Shown here: positions 1 through 8,501 of the stretch, in pieces
Layout of the letters: every line of letters begins with the position of its first letter
Numbering within the stretch: the first letter of the stretch is position 1
Assembly: GCA_014378085.1 (NCBI GenBank)
Contig: JACMOJ010000204.1
Span: forward strand, 1-17,532
Direction of reading: 5' to 3'
Source: Burkholderiales bacterium
GTDB lineage: Bacteria > Pseudomonadota > Gammaproteobacteria > Burkholderiales > Usitatibacteraceae
Length of the DNA: 17,532 bases
Program-made: the position numbers and the translations under genes
Notes under the pieces: generated by a model
The model's database searches: none
Seen by the model: the letters and a program-made list of their open reading frames with translations, nothing else
Told to the model about the DNA's origin: nothing

Positions 1-1
1 C

Positions 2-220
2 GAGATTCGGCGACGAGCCAGGGTCGGTAACATCTACGTCAACCGGAACCAGATCGGCGCTGTCGTTGGCGTCCAGCCGTTCGGCGGTGAAGGACTGTCA
101 GGTACGGGCCCCAAGGCGGGCGGACCGCACTACTTGCTTAGGTTCGCTAGTGAGCGAACTTTTACCGTCAATACGGCGGCGGCAGGGGGGAATGCGGCGT
201 TGATTGGCGCTTCCGAGTAG
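2..220 (+). CDS. putA: Proline dehydrogenase / P5C dehydrogenase (PutA), C-terminal end only
   Basis: This is the 3' end of a longer gene entering from the left edge; 72 codons are visible, ending at TAG 218-220. PutA oxidises proline to glutamate in two steps, and these residues belong to the end of the aldehyde dehydrogenase (P5C dehydrogenase) half. The visible protein contains GNIYVNRNQIGAVVGVQPFG, followed by the GGEGLSGTGPKAGGPHYL stretch, which is the conserved C-terminal signature of PutA and related P5C dehydrogenases. The frame is open from base 2. A stand-alone P5C dehydrogenase (RocA/PruA type) is less likely, because the tail after the signature (FASERTFTVNTAAAGGNAAL) is typical of proteobacterial bifunctional PutA. 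The proline dehydrogenase half and any DNA-binding N-terminus lie outside the window, so the full domain content cannot be confirmed. Confidence 0.88.
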   Translation, partial: EIRRRARVGNIYVNRNQIGAVVGVQPFGGEGLSGTGPKAGGPHYLLRFASERTFTVNTAAAGGNAALIGASE

Positions 221-267
221 CGCAAGATTGTCAGTCTGATGTCACATTAAAGGGCTAGACTCGTACG

Positions 268-1044
268 ATGATAAATCTCTCTACTGTTCTTGCATCATCG
301 ATTCTACGTTGGGCGGTAATTGTTGCGCTTGGCCTCGCCGCAGGATGCGCTAACAAGGCCGCATCGCCGCTCAACACCCGGCCCGATCACGTTGCGGCTT
401 TTTCAATGGCGCAGTTAGGCGAACCCCATCCGCTCGAGTGGCAGCCATGGGTATTCTCAAAGTTCAATCGTCGCACCGACTATCGGGTGATCGAGACAGA
501 CGGCGGGCGCGTGCTGCGCGCGCAGGCGGAAAAATCGGCATCCGGGCTTTTGCAGGAAGTCAATATTGACCCGCGTGTGTCGCCGCACATCCGTTGGCGC
601 TGGAATGTACCCCAGTTGCTGCCGAATGCAGACCTAAACCGAAAAGGCAGCGACGATTCGCCGGTGCGGGTGATTGTTAGTTTCGAAGGCGATTTGCAAA
701 AGCTCGACGTCGAAGACCGGGCGATGGCGAGTATGGCGAAACTGGTGAGCGGGCGAGACATGCCATATGCGACGCTGATGTATGTGTGGGACAACAAGAT
801 GCCGGTGGGAACATTTCTAGAGAGTCCACACTCCACGCGCGCGAAGCTTATCGTTGTTGCCAGTGGCGCGAGCCAATTAGGTAAGTGGACACCTTACTCG
901 CGTAATCTCGTCGCGGACTTTAAGAAAGCGTTTGGCGAATCGCCCGGGAAGATCATCACCGTTGGAGTCATGACCGACACAAACGCAACTGAGGCCGATG
1001 CGATCGCCTACTATGGCGATATTGCTATCTCCGCTAACCAGTAA
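268..1044 (+). CDS. DUF3047-type lipoprotein of unknown function
   Basis: A 258-residue protein resembling the DUF3047 family, whose function is not known. Residues 1-26 form a signal sequence with a hydrophobic core ending in LAAGC, a lipobox placing the lipidated cysteine at residue 27, so the mature protein is probably membrane anchored and faces the periplasm. The body contains the family-like segments RWRWNVPQLLPNADLNRKGS (about 108-127), a YVWDNKMPVGT block near 171-181 and a late GVMTDTNATEADAIAYYGDI segment (about 233-252), consistent with a compact beta-rich domain. The ATG start is the only one giving a complete signal peptide; its ribosome binding site is weak (AAAGGG lies about 13 nt upstream). 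It lies 47 nt after putA and converges on the barstar gene with a 15-nt gap. Function is not inferred. Confidence 0.8.
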   Translation: MINLSTVLASSILRWAVIVALGLAAGCANKAASPLNTRPDHVAAFSMAQLGEPHPLEWQPWVFSKFNRRTDYRVIETDGGRVLRAQAEKSASGLLQEVNIDPRVSPHIRWRWNVPQLLPNADLNRKGSDDSPVRVIVSFEGDLQKLDVEDRAMASMAKLVSGRDMPYATLMYVWDNKMPVGTFLESPHSTRAKLIVVASGASQLGKWTPYSRNLVADFKKAFGESPGKIITVGVMTDTNATEADAIAYYGDIAISANQ

Positions 1045-1059
1045 GGCGCGGACTCTGGC

Positions 1060-1500
1060 CTAGATTGCCTTTAAATGCTCCGGCTTGTGGCTTCCGGACA
1101 GCAGCACCAGCATAGACTGTCCTTCGCGTTTCCAGAGCTCAATCGCGTCTTCAAAAAGTTCGATCACCGTTTCGAGCTCACTTTCGTGATGCTGCGCAAA
1201 AGCGTCCGTATGATCAAAGTAGATGCAGTAGCCGTCGGCGGATAACCAGCCCATGTCGGTGATGCAATCGTAGAACGCGTCCCAGTTTTTGCCGAAATCT
1301 GCTGGAAATTTCATCGCTACTGACGCGTGGTTCAAAAATTGTTCCTTGCCCTCAATTTTTTGCCCCTCTAAGTGGAAAAACGCCATGCCTTTCAAACGTG
1401 CGAGTTTGCTAAGTTCGCTAACGCTGGCGTGGGAGGTTAGCCAAAAAACGCCGCGCGGCAAGTCGCTGGACAGAATGTTTTTGAGCTCGGCGGAAGGCAT
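1060..1500 (-). CDS. Barstar-family ribonuclease inhibitor
   Basis: A 146-residue cytoplasmic protein (no signal peptide) of the barstar family, which block barnase-type ribonucleases by plugging the active site with acidic residues. The diagnostic segment is FPADFGKNWDAFYDCITD at residues 65-82, matching barstar's Tyr-Gly-Arg-Asn-Leu-Asp-Ala-Leu-Trp-Asp-Cys helix; Asp74 and Asp78 align with barstar Asp35 and Asp39, the key contacts. It is longer than the roughly 90-residue Bacillus barstar, with about 30 extra N-terminal residues and a longer C-terminal part. The ATG lies 2 nt after the stop of the upstream ribonuclease gene, implying translational coupling; a GGA about 10 nt upstream is the only Shine-Dalgarno-like feature. 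The pairing with a ribonuclease of the correct family strongly supports the immunity role. Confidence 0.9.
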   Translation of the reverse strand: MPSAELKNILSSDLPRGVFWLTSHASVSELSKLARLKGMAFFHLEGQKIEGKEQFLNHASVAMKFPADFGKNWDAFYDCITDMGWLSADGYCIYFDHTDAFAQHHESELETVIELFEDAIELWKREGQSMLVLLSGSHKPEHLKAI

Positions 1501-1502
1501 GA

Positions 1503-1940
1503 TTATTCCAGTATGCGTTTAAAAGAGTTGTAGTGGTCAGCAGTGTAGTAACAAGTGGATGCGTTTGGTGAGCGTACGTCGCCGCCGCAAACGATACGCC
1601 GAGCGCCGCGATTTTTTGCGCCAAGTGTGGGCACCGTATATTCTTTGTAGTAGCCGCGCGGCTGAGTCGGCAGCCGTTGCTCGCGGTTGCCAAATGTTGT
1701 GCCATCTTTTTTTGCGTGTTGAAATGGACCGCCGGCGCGAATCAGCTTTAGGACTTCCCGCCCCTGCTCGGGTAGGGCACTGACAGAAACGGTTCCAACA
1801 ATATTGGCTTCCCGTGCGCTGACGCAAGGAACACCAGCGATGCTGATGGCAAGCAAAAGCCATCCTAGGCTAAGTATTACGGCACGCCGCAATTGCCAAG
1901 GCGAACGGGTGGAAACATTCACGGCAGACATCCTAACCAT
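1503..1940 (-). CDS. Secreted guanyl-specific ribonuclease (barnase / RNase Sa type)
   Basis: From the ATG at 1940 this encodes 145 residues. A positively charged n-region (WQLRR), a hydrophobic core and a CVSA cleavage site predict export, with cleavage after Ala42 leaving a mature enzyme of about 103 residues. The mature part aligns closely with Streptomyces RNase Sa: GTVSVSALP near the start, FGNRE (83-87) with the guanine-binding Asn85 and Glu87, LPTQ, then YYKEYTV with catalytic Glu100, RGARRIVCGG with Arg114/Arg115, and YYTADHY with catalytic His136. All catalytic residues are present, so the enzyme should be active, cleaving RNA after G. Start choice is uncertain: ATG at 1970 would overlap fur by 28 nt, ATG at 1940 lies 2 nt after the fur stop, and ATG at 1931 also keeps the signal peptide; none has a strong ribosome binding site. 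The inhibitor gene follows after 2 nt. Confidence 0.9.
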   Translation of the reverse strand: MVRMSAVNVSTRSPWQLRRAVILSLGWLLLAISIAGVPCVSAREANIVGTVSVSALPEQGREVLKLIRAGGPFQHAKKDGTTFGNREQRLPTQPRGYYKEYTVPTLGAKNRGARRIVCGGDVRSPNASTCYYTADHYNSFKRILE

Positions 1941-1942
1941 CG

Positions 1943-2377
1943 TTACGGCAATAAGGGCTTGTTTGGACATTGCGTTTTAGTACAATCTGCGTACAAATAA
2001 AGCGAATGGTCATGCAGTGCAAAACCGCGGTCTTTGGCGATTTTGCACTGGCGTTTCTCGATTTCAGCGTCATAGAACTCTTCAACTTTACCGCATTGGA
2101 GACAAACTAGATGATCGTGGTGACTACCTTCATTAAGCTCGAATACCGCCCGCCCACCTTCAAAATGATGCCGCTGGAGTAGTCCGGCCTGCTCAAATTG
2201 GGTTAGGACGCGATACACGGTTGCCAGTCCGATATCGGCATCATCTTTAAGCAGCAGTTTATAAACATCTTCTGCGCTCATGTGTCGGTCCTTAGAGTTC
2301 TGGAATAGCTCAAGTACCTTCAGCCGCGGCAGTGTCGCTTTCAAGCCAATATTGTGCAGATCGCGTGAATCGGGCAT
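1943..2377 (-). CDS. fur: Ferric uptake regulator Fur
   Basis: A 144-residue Fur protein, the Fe(II)-responsive repressor of iron uptake genes. The N-terminal winged helix contains [15 protein letters not shown] and the recognition helix [15 protein letters not shown] (51-65). The dimerisation and metal-binding half has HHDHL (86-90), Cys92-x-x-Cys95 ([10 protein letters not shown]), and a second pair Cys132/Cys137, spaced exactly as in E. coli Fur (Cys93/96 and 133/138). The reading frame is open to a TTG at 2407, but the ATG at 2377 gives the usual start ([20 protein letters not shown]) and the family length. It is divergent from bamE, as is typical in Burkholderiales. A possible minus-strand -10 element TATGAT lies at 2412-2407. 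Its stop codon nearly abuts the ribonuclease gene, suggesting co-transcription. Confidence 0.97.
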   Translation of the reverse strand: MPDSRDLHNIGLKATLPRLKVLELFQNSKDRHMSAEDVYKLLLKDDADIGLATVYRVLTQFEQAGLLQRHHFEGGRAVFELNEGSHHDHLVCLQCGKVEEFYDAEIEKRQCKIAKDRGFALHDHSLYLYADCTKTQCPNKPLLP

Positions 2378-2471
2378 CACAATTTTCCGAGGAGAGACAA
2401 TAATCAATCATAGCGCTTTTAAGCCGAACGATGTTGTGTCGGGTGCCTGACGGTGCCGCTTGCCCCTCGGC

Positions 2472-2477
2472 TATAAT
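2472..2477 (+). promoter_or_regulatory. -10 element of the bamE-dapB promoter
   Basis: A perfect TATAAT hexamer lies 28 nt upstream of the bamE ATG, in the context GGCTATAATCACC. The best -35 candidate is CTGACG at 2447-2452, with a long 19-nt spacer, so promoter strength is uncertain. Transcription would start near 2484, giving a leader of about 20 nt. The site also helps choose the bamE start, because the upstream in-frame ATG at 2431 would precede the promoter. Confidence 0.55.
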
Positions 2478-2505
2478 CACCAACCTACTTTATGCAGCCC
2501 CTCGA

Positions 2506-2967
2506 ATGAAATCGCTCGCCCTCTCCAGTTTCAGCCCCAATTTTTCGCGCGTTTCGCTTCTCGCGGCGTTCGCTCTTGTTGGCGCGCTGTCTGCTTGTTC
2601 TAACTTCGGTGTTTACCGGCTCGATGTTCAGCAAGGCAATCTTGTGACGCAGGATCAGGTTGCCAAGGTGAAATCCGGAATGTCGCGGCTCGAAGTGCGG
2701 AATCTTCTAGGTACGCCGCTGTTGCAGGATGTCTTTAGCGGCAACCGATGGGATTACATTTACACCGAAGACCGCAATACCGAAAAGAAACTGAACCCGT
2801 TCGGTCGCATCCAGCAACAATTCAAAGTCACCGTCTTTTTCGAGGGCGAAAAGGTGGCGAAGGTTGAGGGGGTCGCATCCGCCGTCGAAATATTGACTGG
2901 CGGCGGTGATCGACGCAAAACGCCGGACGCGACGCCGCCGGGCGCTCCCCCCGAACCGCGCAAGTAG
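2506..2967 (+). CDS. bamE: Outer membrane assembly lipoprotein BamE (SmpA/OmlA)
   Basis: A 153-residue lipoprotein of the SmpA/OmlA/BamE family, an accessory part of the Bam complex that inserts beta-barrel proteins into the outer membrane. The signal peptide ends in the lipobox ALSAC, with Cys31 lipidated. The family core follows: LDVQQGNLVTQDQVAKVKSG, then the SRLEVRNLLGTPLL helix and the DVFSGNRWDYIYTE strand, with KVTVFFEG near the end. The last roughly 25 residues are rich in proline and charged residues and are not part of the fold. The frame is open from an ATG at 2431, but the ATG at 2506 puts the signal peptide at the N-terminus and lies downstream of the TATAAT box. dapB starts 5 nt after its stop, so the two are almost certainly co-transcribed. 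Confidence 0.95.
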   Translation: MKSLALSSFSPNFSRVSLLAAFALVGALSACSNFGVYRLDVQQGNLVTQDQVAKVKSGMSRLEVRNLLGTPLLQDVFSGNRWDYIYTEDRNTEKKLNPFGRIQQQFKVTVFFEGEKVAKVEGVASAVEILTGGGDRRKTPDATPPGAPPEPRK

Positions 2968-2972
2968 CGGCG

Positions 2973-3764
2973 ATGCCGGTAAGACTCGCAATTGCCGGTG
3001 CGGGCGGGCGTATGGGCCGCATGTTGCTTGCCGCCGCTGCAGCAGATGCTGCAGTTTGTGTGGTTAGCGCCTTTGAGCACGCTGGTGCCCCGGCAGTAGG
3101 GCAATTTATCTCTGGCAGCCTGGTGATTGATGACATCGCACAAGCGGTGGCCGGTGCGGAGGTATTGATCGATTTCACGCGCCCGGAGGGAACGCTTTTG
3201 CACCTTGCAGTCTGTGCAGAAATGGGTGTGAATGCAGTGATTGGTACCACTGGGTTCACGGAGACACAGCTTTCCATGCTTCGCGGTTTTTCTGAGAAAG
3301 TCGCGATTGTTTTTGCGCCAAACATGAGTCTTGGTGTGAACGTTACCGCCAAGCTAGTGGCGCTGGCGGCGAAGTCGCTCGGGATGGATGCCGATATTGA
3401 AGTGTTTGAAGCGCACCACAAGCTTAAGGTTGACGCGCCGTCTGGTACAGCGCTGATGTTGGGGCAGGTCGCGGCACAGGCTAGGGCGCAAAATTTCGCG
3501 GACGTCGCTGTTTACGACCGGCACGGTGTGACGGGCGAACGACAACCCGGCAGCATAGGATTCACGTCACTCAGGGCCGGCGATATCGTTGGTGACCATA
3601 GCGTTTACTTCGTATTAAACGGGGAGCGGATTGAAATCACGCATCGATCCTCTTCGCGCGAAACGTATGCCCAAGGCGCAATTCGTGCCGCGAAGTTTCT
3701 CGCCGACAAACCGAGCGGTCTGTTTGACATGCGCGCCGTGCTGGGGCTCGATGTAAACGGCTGA
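2973..3764 (+). CDS. dapB: 4-hydroxy-tetrahydrodipicolinate reductase DapB
   Basis: A 263-residue cytoplasmic enzyme that reduces the cyclic product of DapA to tetrahydrodipicolinate in the diaminopimelate and lysine pathway. The N-terminal Rossmann fold shows the nucleotide-binding loop GAGGRMGR (9-16) and the conserved IDFTRPEGT (66-74) and GTTGF (91-95) segments. The catalytic motif EAHHKLKVDAPSGTA (146-160) contains His148/His149 and Lys152, equivalent to the E. coli His159/His160 and Lys163. The C-terminal signature HRSSSRETYAQGAIRAAKFL closes the NAD-binding domain. Length is normal for the family (E. coli 273). The start is 5 nt after bamE with no strong Shine-Dalgarno, consistent with coupling. 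Confidence 0.97.
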   Translation: MPVRLAIAGAGGRMGRMLLAAAAADAAVCVVSAFEHAGAPAVGQFISGSLVIDDIAQAVAGAEVLIDFTRPEGTLLHLAVCAEMGVNAVIGTTGFTETQLSMLRGFSEKVAIVFAPNMSLGVNVTAKLVALAAKSLGMDADIEVFEAHHKLKVDAPSGTALMLGQVAAQARAQNFADVAVYDRHGVTGERQPGSIGFTSLRAGDIVGDHSVYFVLNGERIEITHRSSSRETYAQGAIRAAKFLADKPSGLFDMRAVLGLDVNG

Positions 3765-3771
3765 TATTTCA

Positions 3772-3795
3772 GCGCCTGTCTATGGCGCATTTTAG
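3772..3795 (+). terminator. Weak candidate terminator after dapB
   Basis: Eight nucleotides after the dapB stop, GCGCC (3772-3776) and GGCGC (3784-3788) can pair around a 7-nt loop, followed by ATTTTAG. The stem is only 5 bp and the T tract is short, so termination would be partial at best. Confidence 0.3.
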
Positions 3796-3804
3796 AGACG
3801 CGCA

Positions 3805-3833
3805 TTGCGGGCTCGGTCGGATTCGGGTAAACT
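3805..3833 (+). promoter_or_regulatory. Candidate carAB promoter
   Basis: TTGCGG at 3805-3810 and TAAACT at 3828-3833 are separated by 17 nt, a sigma70-like arrangement with 3/6 and 4/6 matches to consensus. Transcription would start near 3840, about 175 nt before the carA start, leaving a long leader that contains the hairpin at 3876-3923. This is the best promoter candidate I see in the dapB-carA gap. Confidence 0.4.
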
Positions 3834-3875
3834 ATTTCTTTAATCGCGTCGCAGAAAGTTTGCGGAGCAAAAACG

Positions 3876-3929
3876 CGGGAAAGCGCATTGGGATCGAGTC
3901 AAATCTCCCTAAGGCCTTTCCCGTTTTTT
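3876..3929 (+). terminator. Intrinsic terminator, possible attenuator, in the carA leader
   Basis: CGGGAAAG (3876-3883) pairs perfectly with CTTTCCCG (3916-3923), which is followed directly by six T residues (3924-3929). The 32-nt loop can add an inner GGGA/TCCC helix (from 3890 and around 3906). It sits downstream of the candidate carA promoter and 85 nt before the carA start codon, so it may attenuate carAB. It could instead be a simple terminator of the bamE-dapB transcript with the carA promoter lying further downstream, though I see no good promoter there. Confidence 0.6.
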
Positions 3930-4014
3930 ATGCCCGCTAGATTTGTGTGCCTGTAGATGCCGGGTGAAATCGGCGACTGCGAGACGCCATTGTCTAGGTC
4001 TTCTGGAGTTTGCC

Positions 4015-5175
4015 GTGAGTTTGAAATCGCCTCCGCCCGCTGTACTGGTTCTTGCTGACGGGTCAATTTTTAAAGGCATTGCGGTCGGTTCCCTCGATGC
4101 GAATGGTGGTGCTGCGGTTGGTGAGGTGGTGTTCAACACCGCAATGACTGGATACCAAGAAATTCTGACCGACCCGTCGTACATGGGCCAGATGGTCACC
4201 TTGACGTATCCGCACGTCGGCAATGTTGGCACTAACAAAGAAGACGCGGAATCCGACAAAGCCTACGCCGCAGGATTGATCATTCGTGATCTACCGCTGC
4301 TAACGTCGAATTTTCGCAGCGAAGAATCGCTCGCGGAATATCTTGTTCGTAACGGCATTGTGGCAATCGCCGATATCGATACGCGGCGACTGACGCGGCA
4401 TACTCGAGAAAAAGGCGCGCAGAACGGCTGCATCTTGGTTGGTGCTGCCGATGATGCGGCGGTAAAGCGCGCCCATCAGATGGCCCTGCAAGCGCCGAAC
4501 ATGGTGGGGCTCGATCTTGCAAAGGTTGTGAGTTGCGACAAGCCTTACGAATGGGACATAAGTTCGTGGGCGTTGGGATGGGGCTATCGAAAGATTTCCT
4601 CGCCCAAATTCCACGTCGTTGCGTATGACTACGGCGTGAAGCACAACATATTGAGAATGCTTGCTGACCGCGGGTGCCGGGTCACGGTGGTGCCAGCGAC
4701 CACCCCGTCTGCCGACGTGTTCGCAATGAAGGCGGACGGGGTCTTCCTGTCCAATGGGCCGGGCGATCCTGAGCCATGTGATTACGCGATTGCCGCGATT
4801 AAACAAATTGTGTCCGCAGGAATGCCGGTGTTTGGCATTTGTCTGGGCCACCAGCTGCTCGGGCTTGCTGCCGGCGCGAAGACCATCAAAATGAAGTTTG
4901 GGCATCACGGTGCGAATCACCCGGTGCAGGACCTCGACACCAAAAAAGTGTTTATCACTAGCCAAAACCACGGCTTTACGGTGGATGAAAAGACGCTGCC
5001 GGCAAACGTGCGTATTACGCATCAATCATTGTTTGACGGCACTTGCCAAGGCATTGAGCTTACCGATCGACCCGCGTTCAGCTTTCAGGGACATCCTGAA
5101 GCTAGCCCCGGCCCTCAAGAGGTAAGTTATCTGTTTGATCGATTTGTGGCAATGATGGAGAAGCAACGTGGGTAA
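4015..5175 (+). CDS. carA: Carbamoyl-phosphate synthase small (glutaminase) subunit
   Basis: A 386-residue subunit (E. coli 382) that hydrolyses glutamine and passes ammonia to CarB for carbamoyl phosphate synthesis, feeding both pyrimidines and arginine. The N-terminal half has the CarA-specific segments [20 protein letters not shown] and NFRSEESL; the C-terminal half is a class I glutamine amidotransferase with SNGPGDP, the nucleophile elbow GICLGHQLL (Cys276) and HPEASPGP (His360, Glu362), so the catalytic triad is intact. The frame is open back to 3943, but the GTG at 4015 is preceded by GGAG at 4005-4008 with a 6-nt spacer and gives the family's normal N-terminus. carB begins inside its last codons. 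A long leader with a terminator hairpin precedes it. Confidence 0.97.
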   Translation: MSLKSPPPAVLVLADGSIFKGIAVGSLDANGGAAVGEVVFNTAMTGYQEILTDPSYMGQMVTLTYPHVGNVGTNKEDAESDKAYAAGLIIRDLPLLTSNFRSEESLAEYLVRNGIVAIADIDTRRLTRHTREKGAQNGCILVGAADDAAVKRAHQMALQAPNMVGLDLAKVVSCDKPYEWDISSWALGWGYRKISSPKFHVVAYDYGVKHNILRMLADRGCRVTVVPATTPSADVFAMKADGVFLSNGPGDPEPCDYAIAAIKQIVSAGMPVFGICLGHQLLGLAAGAKTIKMKFGHHGANHPVQDLDTKKVFITSQNHGFTVDEKTLPANVRITHQSLFDGTCQGIELTDRPAFSFQGHPEASPGPQEVSYLFDRFVAMMEKQRG

Positions 5176-8100
5176 GCGCACCGATATCAAGTCCATCCTC
5201 ATCATCGGTTCCGGTCCGATCGTGATCGGCCAGGCATGCGAGTTCGATTACTCCGGTGCGCAGGCGTGTAAGGCGTTGCGCGACGAAGGCTACAAAGTCA
5301 TTTTGATCAACTCCAATCCGGCGACGATCATGACCGACCCGAATATGGCCGACGTCACCTATATTGAGCCGATTACTTGGCGGGTGGTAGAAAAGATCAT
5401 TGAAATAGAGCGGCCTGATGCGCTGCTGCCGACCATGGGCGGACAAACTGCATTGAACTGCGCGCTCGATTTGGCAAAACACGGTGTCTTGGAGAAGTAC
5501 AACGTCGAGATGATCGGTGCCACAAAAGAAGCAATTGATAAGGCCGAGGATCGTGAGAAATTTAAGCAAGCGATGACCAAGATTGGCTTGCTCTCAGCGC
5601 GTTCGGCGATTGCACACTCGCTTGAAGAAGCCCTGCAAGTTCAGGCTGCGATTGGTTTTCCGGCAATCATTCGTCCAAGTTTCACGATGGGCGGGTCGGG
5701 TGGCGGTATTGCCTACAACCGCGATGAATTTCTTGAGATCTGTGAGCGCGGGCTTGAAGCTTCCCCAACCCATGAACTGTTAATCGAAGAATCCCTGCTC
5801 GGCTGGAAAGAGTACGAGATGGAGGTCGTTCGCGACAAAGCGGATAACTGCATCATCGTCTGTTCAATTGAAAATCTAGATCCGATGGGCGTTCACACCG
5901 GCGACTCGATCACGGTGGCGCCAGCGCAGACACTGACCGATAAAGAATACCAAATCATGCGGAACGCATCCATTGCGTGTCTGCGTGAGATCGGGGTTGA
6001 AACGGGCGGCTCGAATGTGCAGTTTGCGGTCAACCCGAAAGACGGCCGGATGCTGGTGATTGAGATGAACCCGCGAGTGTCGCGCTCGTCGGCGTTAGCG
6101 TCCAAGGCCACTGGCTTCCCGATTGCAAAGATTGCCGCAAAGCTTGCGGTCGGTTATACGTTAGATGAGTTGCGCAACGACATTACTGGTGGTGCGACGC
6201 CGGCCTCTTTTGAGCCATCCATCGACTATGTGGTGACCAAGGTGCCGCGGTTTGCGTTTGAGAAATTTCCGCAGGCCGATGATCGCTTGACCACGCAAAT
6301 GAAAAGCGTCGGTGAGGTGATGGCGATTGGTCGGAACTTCCAAGAGAGTTTGCAGAAAGCGCTACGCGGACTTGAGGTCGGGGTTGATGGGTTCAACCTT
6401 AAAACAGTTGATCCCGAAAAAATCGGTGATGAATTGGCTTACCCGCGCGGGGAGCGACTATGGTATGTGGCGGACGCCTTTGGCATCGGTATGAGCTTAG
6501 AAGAAATCCACGGCTACACCAAGATTGATCCATGGTTTTTAGTACAAATTCAGGAGCTTGTGAATCTCGAACTGGGCTTGGACAAGCAGACACTTGCCGA
6601 AATTACGCCCGACTACCTCCGCATGTTGAAGCGCAAGGGTTTTTCGGATCGTCGCCTGGCCTATCTGCTGAAGGTGACAGATACCGATATTCGTAAGCTG
6701 CGTCACGCACACGGCATACGGCCCGTCTATAAACGTGTCGACACTTGCGCGGCGGAATTTGCAACTTCCACCGCTTACATGTATTCAAGCTACGACGAAG
6801 AGTGCGAAGCCAAGCCGACGGACGCGAAGAAGATCATGATTTTGGGCGGCGGGCCAAACCGCATCGGCCAAGGCATTGAGTTTGATTACTGTTGTGTGCA
6901 TGCGGCACTGGCACTGCGCGAAGATGGTTTTGAGACCATCATGGTCAACTGCAATCCCGAAACGGTCTCGACCGATTACGACACCTCAGACCGGCTTTAT
7001 TTTGAGCCGCTCACACTGGAGGATGTGCTGGAAATTGTGGATCTCGAAAAGCCGGTTGGCGTGATTGTGCAGTTTGGCGGGCAGACGCCGCTCAAGCTCG
7101 CGCGCGCGCTTGAGGCGAACGGCGTACCCATTATCGGTACCACGCCAGACATGATCGACATGGCGGAGGACCGCGAACGCTTCCAGCAAATGATCCAGCA
7201 ATTGGGGCTCAAGCAGCCACCTAATCGGACTGCACGCACCAATGAAGAGGCGATTCTGAAGGCGCGCGAGATTGGTTACCCGCTGGTGGTTCGACCGTCA
7301 TATGTACTCGGCGGTCGCGCGATGGAAATCATTCACGTCGAATCGGACCTCGAGCGTTATATGCGTGAGGCGGTCAAAGTATCGAACGATTCACCGGTGC
7401 TGCTTGATCGATTCTTAAACGATGCCATCGAAGTAGACGTCGATGCGGTTTCTGATGGCACTGACGTGGTGATCGGCGGGATCATGGAGCACATCGAACA
7501 GGCAGGTGTTCACTCGGGCGATTCGGCGTGTTCATTGCCGCCGTTTTCGCTCTCCGAGCCGTTGCAAGACGTACTGCGTCAACAAACGGTCGCGATGGCC
7601 AAAGCGCTCAATGTGGTCGGCTTGATGAATGTGCAATTTGCGATCAAGAAGGAGCACGGGCAGGACGTAGTCTATGTGCTGGAGGTCAATCCCCGCGCGT
7701 CGCGAACCGTGCCATTTGTGTCTAAAGCTATCGCCGCGCCGTTAGCCAAGATTGCCGCACGTGCAATGGCGGGCAAGTCATTGCAGGATCAGGGATTTAC
7801 GAAAGAAATTACGCCGCCGTATTTTTCGGTGAAGGAGGCGGTGTTCCCGTTTATCAAGTTTCCTGGTGTCGACGTGATTCTCGGCCCAGAAATGAAGTCG
7901 ACAGGCGAAGTGATGGGGGTTGGCATGACCTTCGCGGAGGCGTTTGTGAAATCGCAGCTGGCCGCGGGTGTCAAACTCCCGGTGACCGGTCCCAACGCTG
8001 GCAAAGCCTTTATCTCGGTTCGGAATGCAGATAAACCGAAGATCGAAGAAATCGCCCGCGTGCTGATCGACCTCGGCTTTTCGCTGGTCGCCACCAAGGG

Positions 8101-8401
8101 CACTGCGGCACACTTGGCGACGGTGGGCCTGCCGGTCGAGGCGGTGAATAAAGTGCTTGAGGGGCGGCCGCACATTGTCGACATGGTAAAAAATCGGGAC
8201 ATCACACTCATCGTGAATACCGTCGAAGAAGACAAACGCTCTATCCGCGATTCGTGGTCGATTCGCAATGCCGCCCTGCAAGGTCGGATCACGTACTACA
8301 CTACTGTCTCTGGTGCCAAGGCGGCCTGCGTGGGTATGCAGCATTTGTCTGAACTTTCCGTTTATTCGTTGCAGGCGCTGCATCGAAAACTCGCGGCGTA
8401 G
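5168..8401 (+). CDS. carB: Carbamoyl-phosphate synthase large subunit
   Basis: A 1077-residue synthetase (E. coli 1073) that makes carbamoyl phosphate from bicarbonate, two ATP and the ammonia supplied by CarA. Two homologous ATP-grasp halves are visible: the carboxyphosphate half opens with [20 protein letters not shown] and the carbamoyl-phosphate half opens near residue 555 with [18 protein letters not shown]. Each contains its metal-binding signature, [20 protein letters not shown] and [18 protein letters not shown]. The last roughly 135 residues (from GKAFISVRN near 943) form the MGS-like allosteric domain that binds effectors such as UMP and ornithine in E. coli. The GTG start overlaps the carA end by 8 nt and has GGAG at 5157-5160 as its ribosome binding site. 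No break or missing motif was seen. Confidence 0.98.
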   Translation: MGKRTDIKSILIIGSGPIVIGQACEFDYSGAQACKALRDEGYKVILINSNPATIMTDPNMADVTYIEPITWRVVEKIIEIERPDALLPTMGGQTALNCALDLAKHGVLEKYNVEMIGATKEAIDKAEDREKFKQAMTKIGLLSARSAIAHSLEEALQVQAAIGFPAIIRPSFTMGGSGGGIAYNRDEFLEICERGLEASPTHELLIEESLLGWKEYEMEVVRDKADNCIIVCSIENLDPMGVHTGDSITVAPAQTLTDKEYQIMRNASIACLREIGVETGGSNVQFAVNPKDGRMLVIEMNPRVSRSSALASKATGFPIAKIAAKLAVGYTLDELRNDITGGATPASFEPSIDYVVTKVPRFAFEKFPQADDRLTTQMKSVGEVMAIGRNFQESLQKALRGLEVGVDGFNLKTVDPEKIGDELAYPRGERLWYVADAFGIGMSLEEIHGYTKIDPWFLVQIQELVNLELGLDKQTLAEITPDYLRMLKRKGFSDRRLAYLLKVTDTDIRKLRHAHGIRPVYKRVDTCAAEFATSTAYMYSSYDEECEAKPTDAKKIMILGGGPNRIGQGIEFDYCCVHAALALREDGFETIMVNCNPETVSTDYDTSDRLYFEPLTLEDVLEIVDLEKPVGVIVQFGGQTPLKLARALEANGVPIIGTTPDMIDMAEDRERFQQMIQQLGLKQPPNRTARTNEEAILKAREIGYPLVVRPSYVLGGRAMEIIHVESDLERYMREAVKVSNDSPVLLDRFLNDAIEVDVDAVSDGTDVVIGGIMEHIEQAGVHSGDSACSLPPFSLSEPLQDVLRQQTVAMAKALNVVGLMNVQFAIKKEHGQDVVYVLEVNPRASRTVPFVSKAIAAPLAKIAARAMAGKSLQDQGFTKEITPPYFSVKEAVFPFIKFPGVDVILGPEMKSTGEVMGVGMTFAEAFVKSQLAAGVKLPVTGPNAGKAFISVRNADKPKIEEIARVLIDLGFSLVATKGTAAHLATVGLPVEAVNKVLEGRPHIVDMVKNRDITLIVNTVEEDKRSIRDSWSIRNAALQGRITYYTTVSGAKAACVGMQHLSELSVYSLQALHRKLAA

Positions 8402-8501
8402 CGATCGGGTCGCGCCAAGATGGCAGCGCTGCCAAATTCTCCGTTTAGCGGTGGCCTAAGGCACCAACCCGCATCAACCGTATTTTTTCCAGGAATCCGC
8501 T

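Noticed and set aside
2394..2413. AT-rich sequence upstream of fur resembling a Fur box
   Set aside because: The best alignment to the TGATAAT-N-ATTATCA core matches only about 8 of 14 positions, near what AT-rich promoter sequence gives by chance.
2431..2505. Upstream in-frame ATG for bamE at 2431
   Set aside because: It would add 25 residues before the signal peptide and precede the TATAAT promoter element.
3860..3940. Possible 26-codon leader ORF (TTG start) crossing the carA leader hairpin
   Set aside because: Start is TTG without a convincing ribosome binding site, and the peptide has no run of regulatory codons; the frame being open over this length is unremarkable.
4300..5025. 241-codon minus-strand open frame inside carA
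   Set aside because: It lies opposite the conserved CarA coding sequence and resembles no family; a shadow frame.
7778..8383. 201-codon minus-strand open frame inside carB
   Set aside because: It is antisense to the strongly conserved CarB coding sequence and shows no recognisable domain; a GC-rich shadow frame.
8421..8434. 14-nt perfect palindrome between carB and greA as a terminator
   Set aside because: Stem of only 5 bp once a loop is allowed and no T tract follows on either strand.
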